Shown: in pieces, positions 1-7,294 of the stretch
Numbering within the stretch: position 1 is the first letter of the stretch
Layout of the letters: each line of letters starts with the position of its first letter
DNA from: Bacteroidota bacterium
Lineage (GTDB): Bacteria > Bacteroidota > Bacteroidia > Bacteroidales > Tenuifilaceae
Direction: 5' to 3'
Assembly (NCBI GenBank): GCA_029560875.1
Contig: JAKQKB010000235.1
Location: 1-64,000 of the forward strand
Length of the DNA stretch: 64,000 nt
Translations under genes and position numbers: made by a program
The notes under the pieces: generated by a model
Seen by the model: only the letters and a program-made list of their open reading frames with translations
Database searches by the model: none
Told to the model about the DNA's origin: nothing

Positions 1-786
1 ACCAACGGTGTGCTCTGGGCGCTCGTGTGCAGGAAGTAAACTGTTGAATTCCTGAGCGATTAGTATTGCATTGAGCATTTTATCCTTTGCGTAGCCGGGG
101 TGAATGTTTCTTCCTTGTATGGTGATTTTTGCACCAGCAGCATTGAAATTCTCGAACTCTAACTCGCCAATAGCTCCTCCATCCAAAGTGTAGGCGTAAT
201 CGGCCGCAAAGCGCTTAACGTCGAAATGGTCAACTCCACGCCCTACTTCCTCATCGGCAGTAAATCCTATGCGGATTTTTCCGTGCTTGAAGTTGGGGTT
301 TTTCATTATGTACTCAACTGCAGTCATTATTTCAGCAACACCAGCTTTATCATCAGCACCAAGTAGTGTTGTCCCATCAGTTACAATTAATGTTTGCCCA
401 ATGTAGTTCTTTAACTCCGGAAATTCCTTAACTGCAAGTACAACATCTTTTTCTTTGTTTAGGACAATATCAGCACCATCGTAATTCTCTACAAATCGAG
501 GTTTAACATCTTTCCCGGGCATATCTGGAGCAGTATCTACGTGTGCTAGGAAACCGAGTGTAGGAACATTCTTGGTAGTGTTAGCAGGGATGGTGGCCAT
601 TACATAGCCAAACTCATCAATATTAACATCCTCAACGCCTAGTTCTTTTAGTTCTTTAACTAGTAGGTTGGAAAGAACCAATTGCTTTTCGGTACTAGGA
701 AATCTATCGGTTACTGTATCGTCGCTTTGGGTATCTATCTTAACATACCTTATAAAGCGGTCGACTAAATTATCTCTGTTTATCAT
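1..786 (-). CDS. pepT: Peptidase T (tripeptide aminopeptidase), C-terminus outside window
   Basis: Zinc-dependent M20-family aminopeptidase that removes the N-terminal residue from tripeptides in the cytoplasm. I translated 262 codons from the ATG at 786 down to base 1; the C-terminal part lies beyond the window. Metal-ligand motifs appear in the expected order: HVDTAPD (zinc His and Asp), GADDKAG (bridging Asp), TADEEVGRG (catalytic Glu pair) and YTLDGG (Asp). HPGYAKDKM follows in the dimerisation domain. It lies 90 bases downstream of the OPT transporter on the same strand, so uptake and hydrolysis of small peptides may be coupled, although a hairpin separates the two genes. Confidence 0.95.
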   Translation of the reverse strand, partial: MINRDNLVDRFIRYVKIDTQSDDTVTDRFPSTEKQLVLSNLLVKELKELGVEDVNIDEFGYVMATIPANTTKNVPTLGFLAHVDTAPDMPGKDVKPRFVENYDGADIVLNKEKDVVLAVKEFPELKNYIGQTLIVTDGTTLLGADDKAGVAEIMTAVEYIMKNPNFKHGKIRIGFTADEEVGRGVDHFDVKRFAADYAYTLDGGAIGELEFENFNAAGAKITIQGRNIHPGYAKDKMLNAILIAQEFNSLLPAHERPEHTVG

Positions 787-820
787 ACTCTTAAAAAGTT
801 AAAAGTTATAAAGTAGAAAG

Positions 821-861
821 TTAAAAGTTAAGAGAAATGTTCAGTATCACTTAACTTTTAA
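821..861 (-). terminator. Hairpin between the OPT transporter and pepT
   Basis: A perfect 12-base inverted repeat, TTAAAAGTTAAG at 821-832 and CTTAACTTTTAA at 850-861, lies between the transporter stop and the pepT start. It is AT-rich, so it is at best a weak terminator of the transporter transcript. It also overlaps a small run of AAAGTTA repeats (about 794-832). Confidence 0.4.
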
Positions 862-875
862 TTTTTCACTGGACA

Positions 876-2864
876 CTACTCTTCCTCAGGTTTTGCTCTT
901 AAACTTTCCCAAATAATGTATCCACCAATTACAAGGAACATCACAAATCCAAGTATTTCGGCGGGGTGCGATTCAATCCATTCGGTATTTACATAGTTAA
1001 TTCCACCAAATTTCAGAACAGCGCTAATAACGCCCATTAGTGCTCCTCCAGCAATAAATCCAGACGCAATAAGTGTTCCTCGTTCCTTGCGTGCTTGGTT
1101 AACTTTAGCATTCTTAGAGCGGGTAGAAACTATATGAGCAATAATACCACCAGCCAAAAGAGGTGTATTCAATTGTAAAGGAATAAACATACCTAACGAG
1201 AAGGCTAGTGCAGGAACTCCAATCATAGTAAGAATCAACGATAGGAATGCACCCGCACCATAAAGCATCCAAGGAGCAGGTTTTCCGCTCATCATTGGCT
1301 CAATTACAGCTGCCATTGCGTTTGCTTGTGGAGCAACAAGGGCATCTTTACCTGTAAAACCGTAAGTTTTATTTAATAGAATGATAACACCACCAACAGT
1401 TGCTGCAGAAACGAATGTTCCAAGGAACTTCCAGCTCTGCTGTTTAATAGGCGATGAACCTAACCAGTAACCAATTTTTAGGTCGGTGATAAAGCCACCA
1501 GCCATCGATAGCGCAGTACATACAACTCCACCAATAATAAGCGCAGCAACCATTCCCGATGTTCCGGTCAATCCAACAGATGCCATTACAAGCGATGCGA
1601 TGATTAGAGTCATCAAAGTCATCCCCGATACTGGGTTAGTACCAACAATTGCAATAGCGTTGGCTGCTACAGTGGTGAATAGGAAGGCTATTACCATTAC
1701 AATTCCTAGTCCTATTAACGCGTGAGTTAAGTTATGTACTACTCCAAACTGGAAGAAAATGAATACAAGAATGGTTGTAAGTAGAATACCTCCAGCAATA
1801 ATTGCCATTGGAAGGTCTCTGCGGGTTCTAAGTTCTTCCTTTGAAATAGATTTATGCCCACCGAATAGTTCCGATGCAGCCAATCCAAACGCCTTTTTAA
1901 TAATTGAACTTGAGCGGATAATTCCAATGATACCCGCCATTGCAATACCACCAATACCTATAGGGCGAACGTATGTCGAGAAAATTTGCTCTGCGCTCAT
2001 ATCGCCAACTAGCAGGGTAACGTTGCTGCCAACGGTCTCAGTTAATCCGGGTGCAAAGTAGTTGATGATTGGTATAATAACGAACCAGCCAACAAACGAA
2101 CCAGCTGCAATAATTGCAGTATATTTCATTCCTATGATATAACCAATACCCATTACAGCTGCACCAACGTTTAGTTTGAAAACTAATTTCGCTTTTGCAG
2201 CAAGTACTTCACCTGCAGGTATTACGCGGGTTGTAACCACCTCGCTCCACCAACCAAAGGTTGCTATGATAAAGTCGTAAATACCGCCAATTAATCCACT
2301 AACTACAAGCAAACGGGCTTGCTTTCCACCTTTTTCGCCCGAAACAAGTACCTCGGTGGTGGCTGTAGCCTCGGGGAATGGGAATTTTCCGTGCATATCG
2401 GAAACAAAATACTTACGGAATGGAATTAGGAATAAAATACCCAAAACACCGCCAAAAAGCGATGATAGGAATACTTGGTAGAATTGTGCCTCAAGGTTTA
2501 ATATATAAAGAGCAGGAAGTGTAAAAATTGCACCAGCAACAATAACTCCTGAACTTGCCCCAATAGATTGGATAATGACATTCTCGCCAAGAGCTCCCTT
2601 GCGTTTTGCAACGGTTGACAATCCAACTGCGATAATTGCGATTGGAATAGCGGCCTCGAATACCTGACCTACCTTTAGTCCAAGATAAGCTGCTGCTGCA
2701 GAAAAAATAATTGCCATAACCAAACCCCATAAAACACTCCAAGTGTTAACCTCGGGTACCTGTTTATGGGGCGACATTATGGGTTGATACTCTTCGCCTT
2801 CCTTTAGCTCTGTGTATGCATTCTCCGGAAGACCTTTGATTTTTTCAACTGGTTCGTGCGACAT
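876..2864 (-). CDS. OPT family oligopeptide transporter
   Basis: Polytopic inner-membrane protein of 662 residues in the oligopeptide transporter (OPT) family, which takes up small peptides with protons or, in some members, metal-siderophore complexes. A short hydrophilic N-terminus with MSPHKQVPEVN leads into the first membrane segment, which carries AAYLGLKVGQVFEA, typical of bacterial OPT proteins. Further hydrophobic segments run to the C-terminus, with the family-like stretches GKFPFPEATATTEVL and GGFITDLKIGYWLGSSP. Length is normal for bacterial members. The neighbouring peptidase T supports peptides as the substrate, but this is inferred from context. Confidence 0.93.
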   Translation of the reverse strand: MSHEPVEKIKGLPENAYTELKEGEEYQPIMSPHKQVPEVNTWSVLWGLVMAIIFSAAAAYLGLKVGQVFEAAIPIAIIAVGLSTVAKRKGALGENVIIQSIGASSGVIVAGAIFTLPALYILNLEAQFYQVFLSSLFGGVLGILFLIPFRKYFVSDMHGKFPFPEATATTEVLVSGEKGGKQARLLVVSGLIGGIYDFIIATFGWWSEVVTTRVIPAGEVLAAKAKLVFKLNVGAAVMGIGYIIGMKYTAIIAAGSFVGWFVIIPIINYFAPGLTETVGSNVTLLVGDMSAEQIFSTYVRPIGIGGIAMAGIIGIIRSSSIIKKAFGLAASELFGGHKSISKEELRTRRDLPMAIIAGGILLTTILVFIFFQFGVVHNLTHALIGLGIVMVIAFLFTTVAANAIAIVGTNPVSGMTLMTLIIASLVMASVGLTGTSGMVAALIIGGVVCTALSMAGGFITDLKIGYWLGSSPIKQQSWKFLGTFVSAATVGGVIILLNKTYGFTGKDALVAPQANAMAAVIEPMMSGKPAPWMLYGAGAFLSLILTMIGVPALAFSLGMFIPLQLNTPLLAGGIIAHIVSTRSKNAKVNQARKERGTLIASGFIAGGALMGVISAVLKFGGINYVNTEWIESHPAEILGFVMFLVIGGYIIWESLRAKPEEE

Positions 2865-3018
2865 TTTTAGTTAGGTTTTAAGTTATTTGATTTTCGATTT
2901 GGTTTTTAAAATTCTGAAAGCCAAACCTACAAATTTTTGCTCAAAACATAACTGATTTTTGATAAAATGGACGTTTTGTGAATAACTTGAACTAATGCGA
3001 ATGCTTTAACGTTTTTTT

Positions 3019-3044
3019 GCGCGCGTCTTCTTTTGACGCCTGCG
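3019..3044. repeat. 25-nt hairpin repeat, copy 1
   Basis: Short imperfect hairpin with core GCGTC-TTCTTTT-GACGC just downstream of the first toxin gene. The same loop and stem recur at 3701-3726 and, inverted, at 3834-3858, with a relative at 6397-6419. Transcribed from the toxin strand it is not followed by a U run, so it is not a classical terminator. Confidence 0.6.
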
Positions 3045-3054
3045 AAAGGAGGAC

Positions 3055-3348
3055 TTATAGGTTTAGCTTTTCTGTATCCTTGTGGTTATTCCAGAATCGC
3101 AGTAGTTCAATTTCGTTACTGCCCTTATGTCGGTAGTATAATGTTATTTGCTTACAAACAACGCACTGCCTAATATTCCTATAGCCACTTTCCTTGTATT
3201 CAACTTTTTCGTCCATTAACCCAAAAAGAACCGATTCTACGTCGGATATAAAATTTATCGCTTCTTTCTCGGACCATTTTTGTAGAAGATATTCAATATT
3301 CTGATGGTAATCCTGCAATGCGGTATCAGTCCACACTAATGTCTTCAT
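3055..3348 (-). CDS. ParE/RelE-type toxin, copy 1
   Basis: A 97-residue protein of the RelE/ParE toxin superfamily, which act either as ribosome-dependent mRNA interferases or as gyrase poisons. It starts MKTLVWTDTALQDYHQNIEY, the usual first strand and helix, contains the central GYRNIRQ and ITLYYRHK strands, and ends with the ELLRFWNNHKD strand where family toxins place their C-terminal catalytic residues. Its start overlaps the antitoxin stop by four bases (ATGA), so the two are co-translated. A second copy at 6468-6761 differs at 7 of 97 residues by my count. Which activity it has cannot be decided from the sequence. Confidence 0.88.
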   Translation of the reverse strand: MKTLVWTDTALQDYHQNIEYLLQKWSEKEAINFISDVESVLFGLMDEKVEYKESGYRNIRQCVVCKQITLYYRHKGSNEIELLRFWNNHKDTEKLNL

Positions 3349-3593
3349 CGGAACAAATTTGGGTAAAGTTCCCTCGTTTTTTGCATGACACTCTCGTGGG
3401 TGTGTACGTTTCCCTTTTCGCTTGTTTCAATAGCAGCATCCAGAGCCTTTTTAATTTCTGGCGATAGGGCTTCATTACTTGCTACCTCGGCATTAATTAA
3501 CCCGATGATTTTTGTGTACAGATGCTCAAGTTTCTTGCTATCGAGGCTATCGAGTCTACGGAATAAATCAAGTTTTAGCTCAGCTGCATTCAT
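3345..3593 (-). CDS. Antitoxin of the ParE/RelE pair, copy 1
   Basis: An 82-residue acidic helical protein encoded just upstream of and overlapping the toxin, the standard layout for type II modules. An in-frame ATG lies two codons further up (3599). I chose MNAAELKLD because copy 2 at 6758-7006 has a stop directly before that methionine and homology begins there. The C-terminal segment HESVMQKTRELYPNLF would be the toxin-binding tail. A TAACTTTG -7 box lies upstream at 3616-3623 and is also kept in copy 2. By my count 11 of 82 residues differ between the copies, more divergence than between the toxins, which could limit cross-neutralisation. Confidence 0.85.
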   Translation of the reverse strand: MNAAELKLDLFRRLDSLDSKKLEHLYTKIIGLINAEVASNEALSPEIKKALDAAIETSEKGNVHTHESVMQKTRELYPNLFR

Positions 3594-3615
3594 GCTCATA
3601 CTGGTTTAGATTATA

Positions 3616-3623
3616 CAAAGTTA
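3616..3623 (-). promoter_or_regulatory. -7 box of toxin-antitoxin copy 1
   Basis: CAAAGTTA on the plus strand reads TAACTTTG on the minus strand, matching the Bacteroidota TAnnTTTG consensus. It lies 23 bases above the antitoxin start and recurs at the same relative position in copy 2. No clear -33 TTTG is visible. Confidence 0.55.
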
Positions 3624-3700
3624 AACGAAATTCTAGACATAGAGTTCTTAGTTTTTCAACCAAAAAATATTTTGGACAAAAAAGGTGAAATTTTTCTGTT

Positions 3701-3726
3701 CGCACGCGTCTTCTTTTGACACGTGC
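3701..3726. repeat. 25-nt hairpin repeat, copy 2
   Basis: GCACGCGTC, loop TTCTTTT, then GACACGTGC: a nine-base stem with one mismatch. It stands on one side of the broken toxin tail at 3744-3830, with an inverted copy of the same repeat on the other side at 3834-3858. Confidence 0.65.
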
Positions 3727-3743
3727 AAAAGCAACTAGCGAAA

Positions 3744-3830
3744 TTATAGGTTTAGCTTTCTTGTATTCTTGTGGATATTCCAAAATCGCAGTAGTTCATT
3801 ATTGTTTCCACTCTTGTGTCTTTGGTTGAT
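3744..3830 (-). pseudogene. Remnant of a third ParE/RelE-type toxin (C-terminal tail only)
   Basis: Reading the minus strand from about 3830 to the TAA at 3744-3746 gives RHKSGNNNELLRFWNIHKN followed by TRKLNL and stop. This matches the last 24 or so residues of the intact toxins at 3055 and 6468 (RHKGSNEIELLRFWNNHKD and so on). Upstream of RHK the match fades and no antitoxin is present. The piece is bracketed by inverted copies of the 25-nt hairpin at 3701 and 3834. It looks like the residue of an ancestral third module after deletion or rearrangement. Confidence 0.8.
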
Positions 3831-3833
3831 AGA

Positions 3834-3858
3834 CGCACGCGTCAAAAGAAGACGCGCG
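3834..3858. repeat. 25-nt hairpin repeat, copy 3 (inverted)
   Basis: CGCACGCGTC, loop AAAAGAA, then GACGCGCG, the inverted form of the repeats at 3019 and 3701. With copy 2 it brackets the toxin remnant. The rest of 3859-4040 holds only the promoter for the next gene. Confidence 0.6.
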
Positions 3859-3937
3859 AACAGAGGTTGGTAATAATCTATATATTGATTTTAGTCCTAA
3901 GTAATTATCCTTTAGTCAAAAAGAAATAGCAGCGGAT

Positions 3938-3967
3938 TTTGGGCTATGCTTATTTCTTATAACTTTG
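3938..3967 (+). promoter_or_regulatory. Promoter of the SprB-repeat lipoprotein
   Basis: TTTG at 3938-3941 and TAACTTTG at 3960-3967 are separated by 18 bases, close to the Bacteroidota -33/-7 layout. The coding start is about 70 bases downstream. Confidence 0.6.
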
Positions 3968-4040
3968 TATTATAGCAATAAATATTAATTTGGTAATTGA
4001 ATGTTTTTGAATCGATTATAAAACTTAAAACAATATAGCC

Positions 4041-5495
4041 ATGGGTAGATTTTCTGTTACTGTACTTGCAACAATGTTGCTTTTGTTAGTATTTGGGTGC
4101 GAGAATGATACAGCCGACACCGAACCTGTTAAGGAGTTAACCTGCGATGTTACCTCCACCAATGTTACCACTAACGGTGGGAGCGATGGTACTATTACCA
4201 TTAATGTTATAACAGGTAATAATAACTATGTTTACTCCTTGAATGGCACTAAAATTAATTACAATGGTAGATTTACCAATTTAACCGCGGGTACTTATCT
4301 AGCAAAGGTAACTGACAGTAAGAATAAGGAGTATACCAAAAGTGTAGTTATTACACAACCAAATCAATTAACAGTAACAATTACATCACAAACAAATGTA
4401 ACTTGTTATGGACGTAGTACAGGTAGTTTCACGGTAACAGCATCGGGTGAAAGTGGTAATTATGAATATAAATTAGGTAATGGAACATATCAAAATAATG
4501 GAACATTTAGTAATTTATTAGCAGGTACATATACAGTAACAGTTAAAAGTGGTAGTGTAACTACAACAAAAGATGTTACTATTACACAACCAAATCAATT
4601 ATCACTAACACAATCTAAAACAGATCCAACTACAATTGGCGGAAACGGTCAAATTACATTGACTGCCAGTGGTGGAACATTACCATATAATTATCAATTA
4701 AACAGTGGTATATTTCAATCTAGTAATATATTTAATGTAACGGCAGGTACATATACTACTACTGTAAAAGATGGGTGTAATGATACAAAAACTATTACTG
4801 ATATAGTAATATCTAATCCTGTAATTCCACCAACAGTTAGTAATTTAAGTGCATCTAATATTACGACAACTAGCGCGACAATTAATGCAGATGTTAATCC
4901 AAATGGTTCTACTACTAGTGTATATATTAAATATGGAACAAGTGCAACATCACTTACAAGCACATCTAATACCGTTACAATAAATAATAATTCAACTGTA
5001 AGTATTGATATAACAGGATTAACATCTAATACTATCTATTATTATAAGGTTTTTGCATCGAATTCTGGTGGTAATGCTACTGGTGTTGGAATTTATTCAT
5101 TTACTACAAATGTTCAAAATTATAATATTGGTGATGAATTATATGGTGGTATTATTTTTGAAATATCTGGTACATATCCAAATCAACATGGCAAAATTGT
5201 TCAAAAAACAGATGAAATTACTGATATGACATGGTATGTGGCTAAAAATTTAAATGAAAATAGAAACGGTAAAATTTGGAAAACACCAAATTGGAATGAT
5301 ATGAAATTAATATATGACAATGTATCTAATGTAACAAACCCCAAAATTACTCCATTAGTTGGTTGGTATTGGACAAATGAAACATTCTCACTTGATGCTG
5401 GACAAGGTATAGTTTTTGATACAAATTCTCCAAATAATTCCTATTCTGGTTCAAAAGATTATATTAAACACGTAAGATTAACAACTACGTTTTAA
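4041..5495 (+). CDS. Lipoprotein with SprB-like repeats, an FN3-like domain and a DUF1566-like C-terminus
   Basis: A 484-residue predicted surface lipoprotein. The signal peptide ends in the lipobox LVFGC. Three modules of about 75 residues follow (about 34-110, 111-187 and 188-262). They share the ending LTAGTYLAKVTDS or LLAGTYTVTVKSG and the linker ITQPNQL, the pattern of the SprB repeat in Bacteroidota adhesins. A fibronectin-type-III-like domain (about 265-355, with SATINADVNPNGS and TSNTIYYYKVFASNSGG) precedes a C-terminal domain opening GDELYGGIIFEI. That resembles the DUF1566/Lcl-type domain often found at the end of such proteins. From about 4330 the codons are strikingly AT-rich compared with nearby housekeeping genes. 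An adhesion role is inferred; no ligand is known. Confidence 0.8.
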   Translation: MGRFSVTVLATMLLLLVFGCENDTADTEPVKELTCDVTSTNVTTNGGSDGTITINVITGNNNYVYSLNGTKINYNGRFTNLTAGTYLAKVTDSKNKEYTKSVVITQPNQLTVTITSQTNVTCYGRSTGSFTVTASGESGNYEYKLGNGTYQNNGTFSNLLAGTYTVTVKSGSVTTTKDVTITQPNQLSLTQSKTDPTTIGGNGQITLTASGGTLPYNYQLNSGIFQSSNIFNVTAGTYTTTVKDGCNDTKTITDIVISNPVIPPTVSNLSASNITTTSATINADVNPNGSTTSVYIKYGTSATSLTSTSNTVTINNNSTVSIDITGLTSNTIYYYKVFASNSGGNATGVGIYSFTTNVQNYNIGDELYGGIIFEISGTYPNQHGKIVQKTDEITDMTWYVAKNLNENRNGKIWKTPNWNDMKLIYDNVSNVTNPKITPLVGWYWTNETFSLDAGQGIVFDTNSPNNSYSGSKDYIKHVRLTTTF

Positions 5496-5503
5496 TAAAA
5501 TAA

Positions 5504-5530
5504 AAAAGGTGGGTAAAAATCCCACCTTTT
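5504..5530 (+). terminator. Rho-independent terminator after the SprB-repeat lipoprotein
   Basis: Perfect ten-base stem AAAAGGTGGG (5504-5513) and CCCACCTTTT (5521-5530) with a seven-base loop, starting nine bases after the stop codon. Confidence 0.8.
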
Positions 5531-5565
5531 GATTAGAACTTTTCACTAAATTAAAATTATTTGTT

Positions 5566-5994
5566 ATGTCACAAGAAATTACTAACATCTTTTTGGCGGT
5601 ATCTAGTGTTGCTATTACTATTACTTTTGTACTTTCTTATTTTCAATTTAGGTATCAAAGTAAAGTTACAAATGCCGCAAATCATCTAAAAATTAGAGAA
5701 ATGTTTGGAATAGAGTCTCTAAGAATGGTTCATGGAAAACTTAGAAAGAATAATACATGGGAACCATCATCAGAGGAAGAATGGTCTATGGTTGATGATT
5801 ATTTGGGACTATTCGAAGTTTGTGAAAAATTACTACAAGATAGGACTTTAGATGAAAAATTATTTGCTAGCAGTTATGAATATAGGCTTCAAAATATTGT
5901 TGCAAATAATGTAGTTGTAGAAAAAATAAGATCTGAAAAAGAATCCTGGTCAACATTTTTAAAATTATTAAAAAGGTACAAAATTGATTTTTAG
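5566..5994 (+). CDS. Small single-pass membrane protein, function unknown
   Basis: A 142-residue protein with one N-terminal membrane segment (about 8-28, FLAVSSVAITITFVLSYFQF) and a charged helical cytoplasmic part. The pattern, a membrane anchor followed by FEVCEKLLQDRTLDEKLF and a Trp/Leu-rich end, resembles DUF4760-type proteins, but I cannot confirm this by eye. It lies 36 bases after the terminator of the lipoprotein gene, inside the segment bounded by the two toxin-antitoxin copies, and shares the low GC of that segment. No function can be assigned. Confidence 0.6.
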   Translation: MSQEITNIFLAVSSVAITITFVLSYFQFRYQSKVTNAANHLKIREMFGIESLRMVHGKLRKNNTWEPSSEEEWSMVDDYLGLFEVCEKLLQDRTLDEKLFASSYEYRLQNIVANNVVVEKIRSEKESWSTFLKLLKRYKIDF

Positions 5995-6098
5995 TTATTT
6001 GAATCAAAGGCTAATGGAAGAAAGAGTTTATTCAGTTAGTTATGAAGATGAAGTGAATAAATAATCTTTTGCATTCTATAGATTTCTAAAAAAAATAT

Positions 6099-6128
6099 AA
6101 AAGCATGCGACGTTAGTTGCGTGCTTTT
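6099..6128 (+). terminator. Rho-independent terminator after the 142-residue membrane protein
   Basis: AAAAGCATGCGAC (6099-6111), loop GTTA, GTTGCGTGCTTTT (6116-6128): a 13-base stem with G-U pairs, followed by a short T tract. Confidence 0.7.
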
Positions 6129-6168
6129 TGCGTTTTACTTTCACCACAATAGTCAGTTGCACCTTGCT

Positions 6169-6218
6169 AAGCGTAGTTTTCAAAACTACGCTTGAACAAA
6201 TGGCGGTCTCCTGACCGC
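6169..6218. repeat. Tandem hairpins, REP-like element
   Basis: Two strong hairpins ten bases apart in a 473-base gap (5995-6467) that has no convincing gene. The first has a 12-base perfect stem, AAGCGTAGTTTT and AAAACTACGCTT, around a single C (6169-6193). The second is GCGGTC-TCCT-GACCGC (6203-6218). Paired short GC-containing palindromes of this kind resemble repetitive extragenic palindromes. The function is unknown. Confidence 0.6.
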
Positions 6219-6396
6219 GTAATTACCAATTTCCATCATTTCACTTTCGTAAATATATTCAAATTCACTGTTGTCCGATAAAAATTTAAGAGAAGGGAGC
6301 CCATAAGGAACTCCCAACTCTTTTAAGTAGTTTTGTTTTTCCACAAACAGTTACTACTATGGATAAAAGTACATATTTTTTTGGCACCCCCAGTTA

Positions 6397-6419
6397 GCAT
6401 GTGTCTTTCGGACGCATGC
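6397..6419. repeat. Hairpin repeat related to the 25-nt family
   Basis: GCATGTGTC, loop TTTCG, GACGCATGC: a nine-base stem with one mismatch, about 50 bases beyond the second toxin stop. Stem arrangement and position match the hairpin beyond the first toxin (3019-3044). Confidence 0.5.
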
Positions 6420-6467
6420 ATGGTATAGCGGCGTACTTGGCTGAAGATGGAATGTAGTAGCGGAGAA

Positions 6468-6761
6468 TTATAGGCTTAGTTTTTTTGTATCCTTGTGGTT
6501 ATTCCAAAAACGGAGTAGTTCAATTTCGTTACTGCTCTTATGCCTGTAGTATAATGTTATTTGCTTACAAACAACGCATTGCCTTATATTCCTGTAGCCA
6601 CTCTCTTTGAATTCAACTTTTTCGTCTATCAACTCAAAAAGAACAGATTCAACGTCGGATATAAAGTTTAAAGCTTCTTTTTCCGACCATTTTTGTAGAA
6701 GATATTCAATGTTCTGATGGTAATCCTGCAATGCGGTATCAGTCCACACTAATGTCTTCAT
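6468..6761 (-). CDS. ParE/RelE-type toxin, copy 2
   Basis: A 97-residue toxin paralogous to the one at 3055-3348, identical at 90 of 97 positions by my count. The changes are scattered and conservative (for example EYKESG to EFKESG, HKGSN to HKSSN and KLNL to KLSL), with no frameshift. The strand order and the ELLRFWNNHKD C-terminal strand are kept, so it is probably functional. It overlaps its antitoxin by four bases. Together the two modules form direct repeats of about 550 bases, about 3.4 kb apart, flanking the lipoprotein and the small membrane protein. Confidence 0.88.
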   Translation of the reverse strand: MKTLVWTDTALQDYHQNIEYLLQKWSEKEALNFISDVESVLFELIDEKVEFKESGYRNIRQCVVCKQITLYYRHKSSNEIELLRFWNNHKDTKKLSL

Positions 6762-7006
6762 CGGAACAAATTTGGGTACAGCTCCCTCGTTTTTTGCATG
6801 GCACTCTCGTGGCTGTGAACATTCCCCTTTTCGCTTGCCTCAATGGCGGTATCTAAGGCGGCTTTAATTTCTGGCGATAGTGCTTGGTTACTCTTTAATT
6901 CGGCATTAATCAACCCAATAATTTTGGAGTATACATGCTCTAAGTTTTTACTATCGAGGCTATCGAGTCTGCGAAATAAGTCGAGTTTTAGTTCAGCGGC
7001 ATTCAT
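6758..7006 (-). CDS. Antitoxin of the ParE/RelE pair, copy 2
   Basis: An 82-residue partner of the toxin at 6468-6761. An in-frame stop directly before MNAAELKLD fixes the start. It differs from copy 1 at 11 of 82 positions by my count, mostly in the middle (LEHVYSKIIGLINAELKSNQ), while the N-terminus and the ELYPNLFR tail are unchanged. The upstream TAACTTTG box is conserved at 7028-7035. The duplicate may neutralise only its own toxin or both; sequence alone does not say. Confidence 0.85.
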   Translation of the reverse strand: MNAAELKLDLFRRLDSLDSKNLEHVYSKIIGLINAELKSNQALSPEIKAALDTAIEASEKGNVHSHESAMQKTRELYPNLFR

Positions 7007-7027
7007 GCTCTAAGGGTTTATATCATA

Positions 7028-7035
7028 CAAAGTTA
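7028..7035 (-). promoter_or_regulatory. -7 box of toxin-antitoxin copy 2
   Basis: CAAAGTTA on the plus strand (TAACTTTG on the minus strand), 22 bases above the antitoxin start and in the same context as in copy 1. The duplicated block therefore includes the promoter. Confidence 0.55.
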
Positions 7036-7294
7036 AACGAAATTTTATACATAGAGTTCTTTGTTTTTAAAGAAAAATTCTTCAGGGATTTACTTGTGGT
7101 ATAGAACTTAATCCCAACGGCTATAGCAAAATAATTAACAGGTTGTATGCAACTCAGGGCGTTGCCTTCTGTTAATGCTTTTTCACTTTTGATGCAATGT
7201 TGGCGCGCGACGACTTACTGTTGTGTGTTTTTTGCATTCCAATTCCATTGCCCTTCGCTGGAGATGTAAACTAGTTGATGTTACTTGTCACAAA

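Noticed and set aside
4100-4830. DNA tandem repeat inside the SprB-like lipoprotein gene
   Set aside because: The similarity is at protein level between modules of about 75 residues; the DNA is not a tandem array.
6014-6064. A 16-codon ORF after the 142-residue membrane protein (starting MEERVYSVS)
   Set aside because: Too short, no start signal or homology visible, and it lies just before a terminator.
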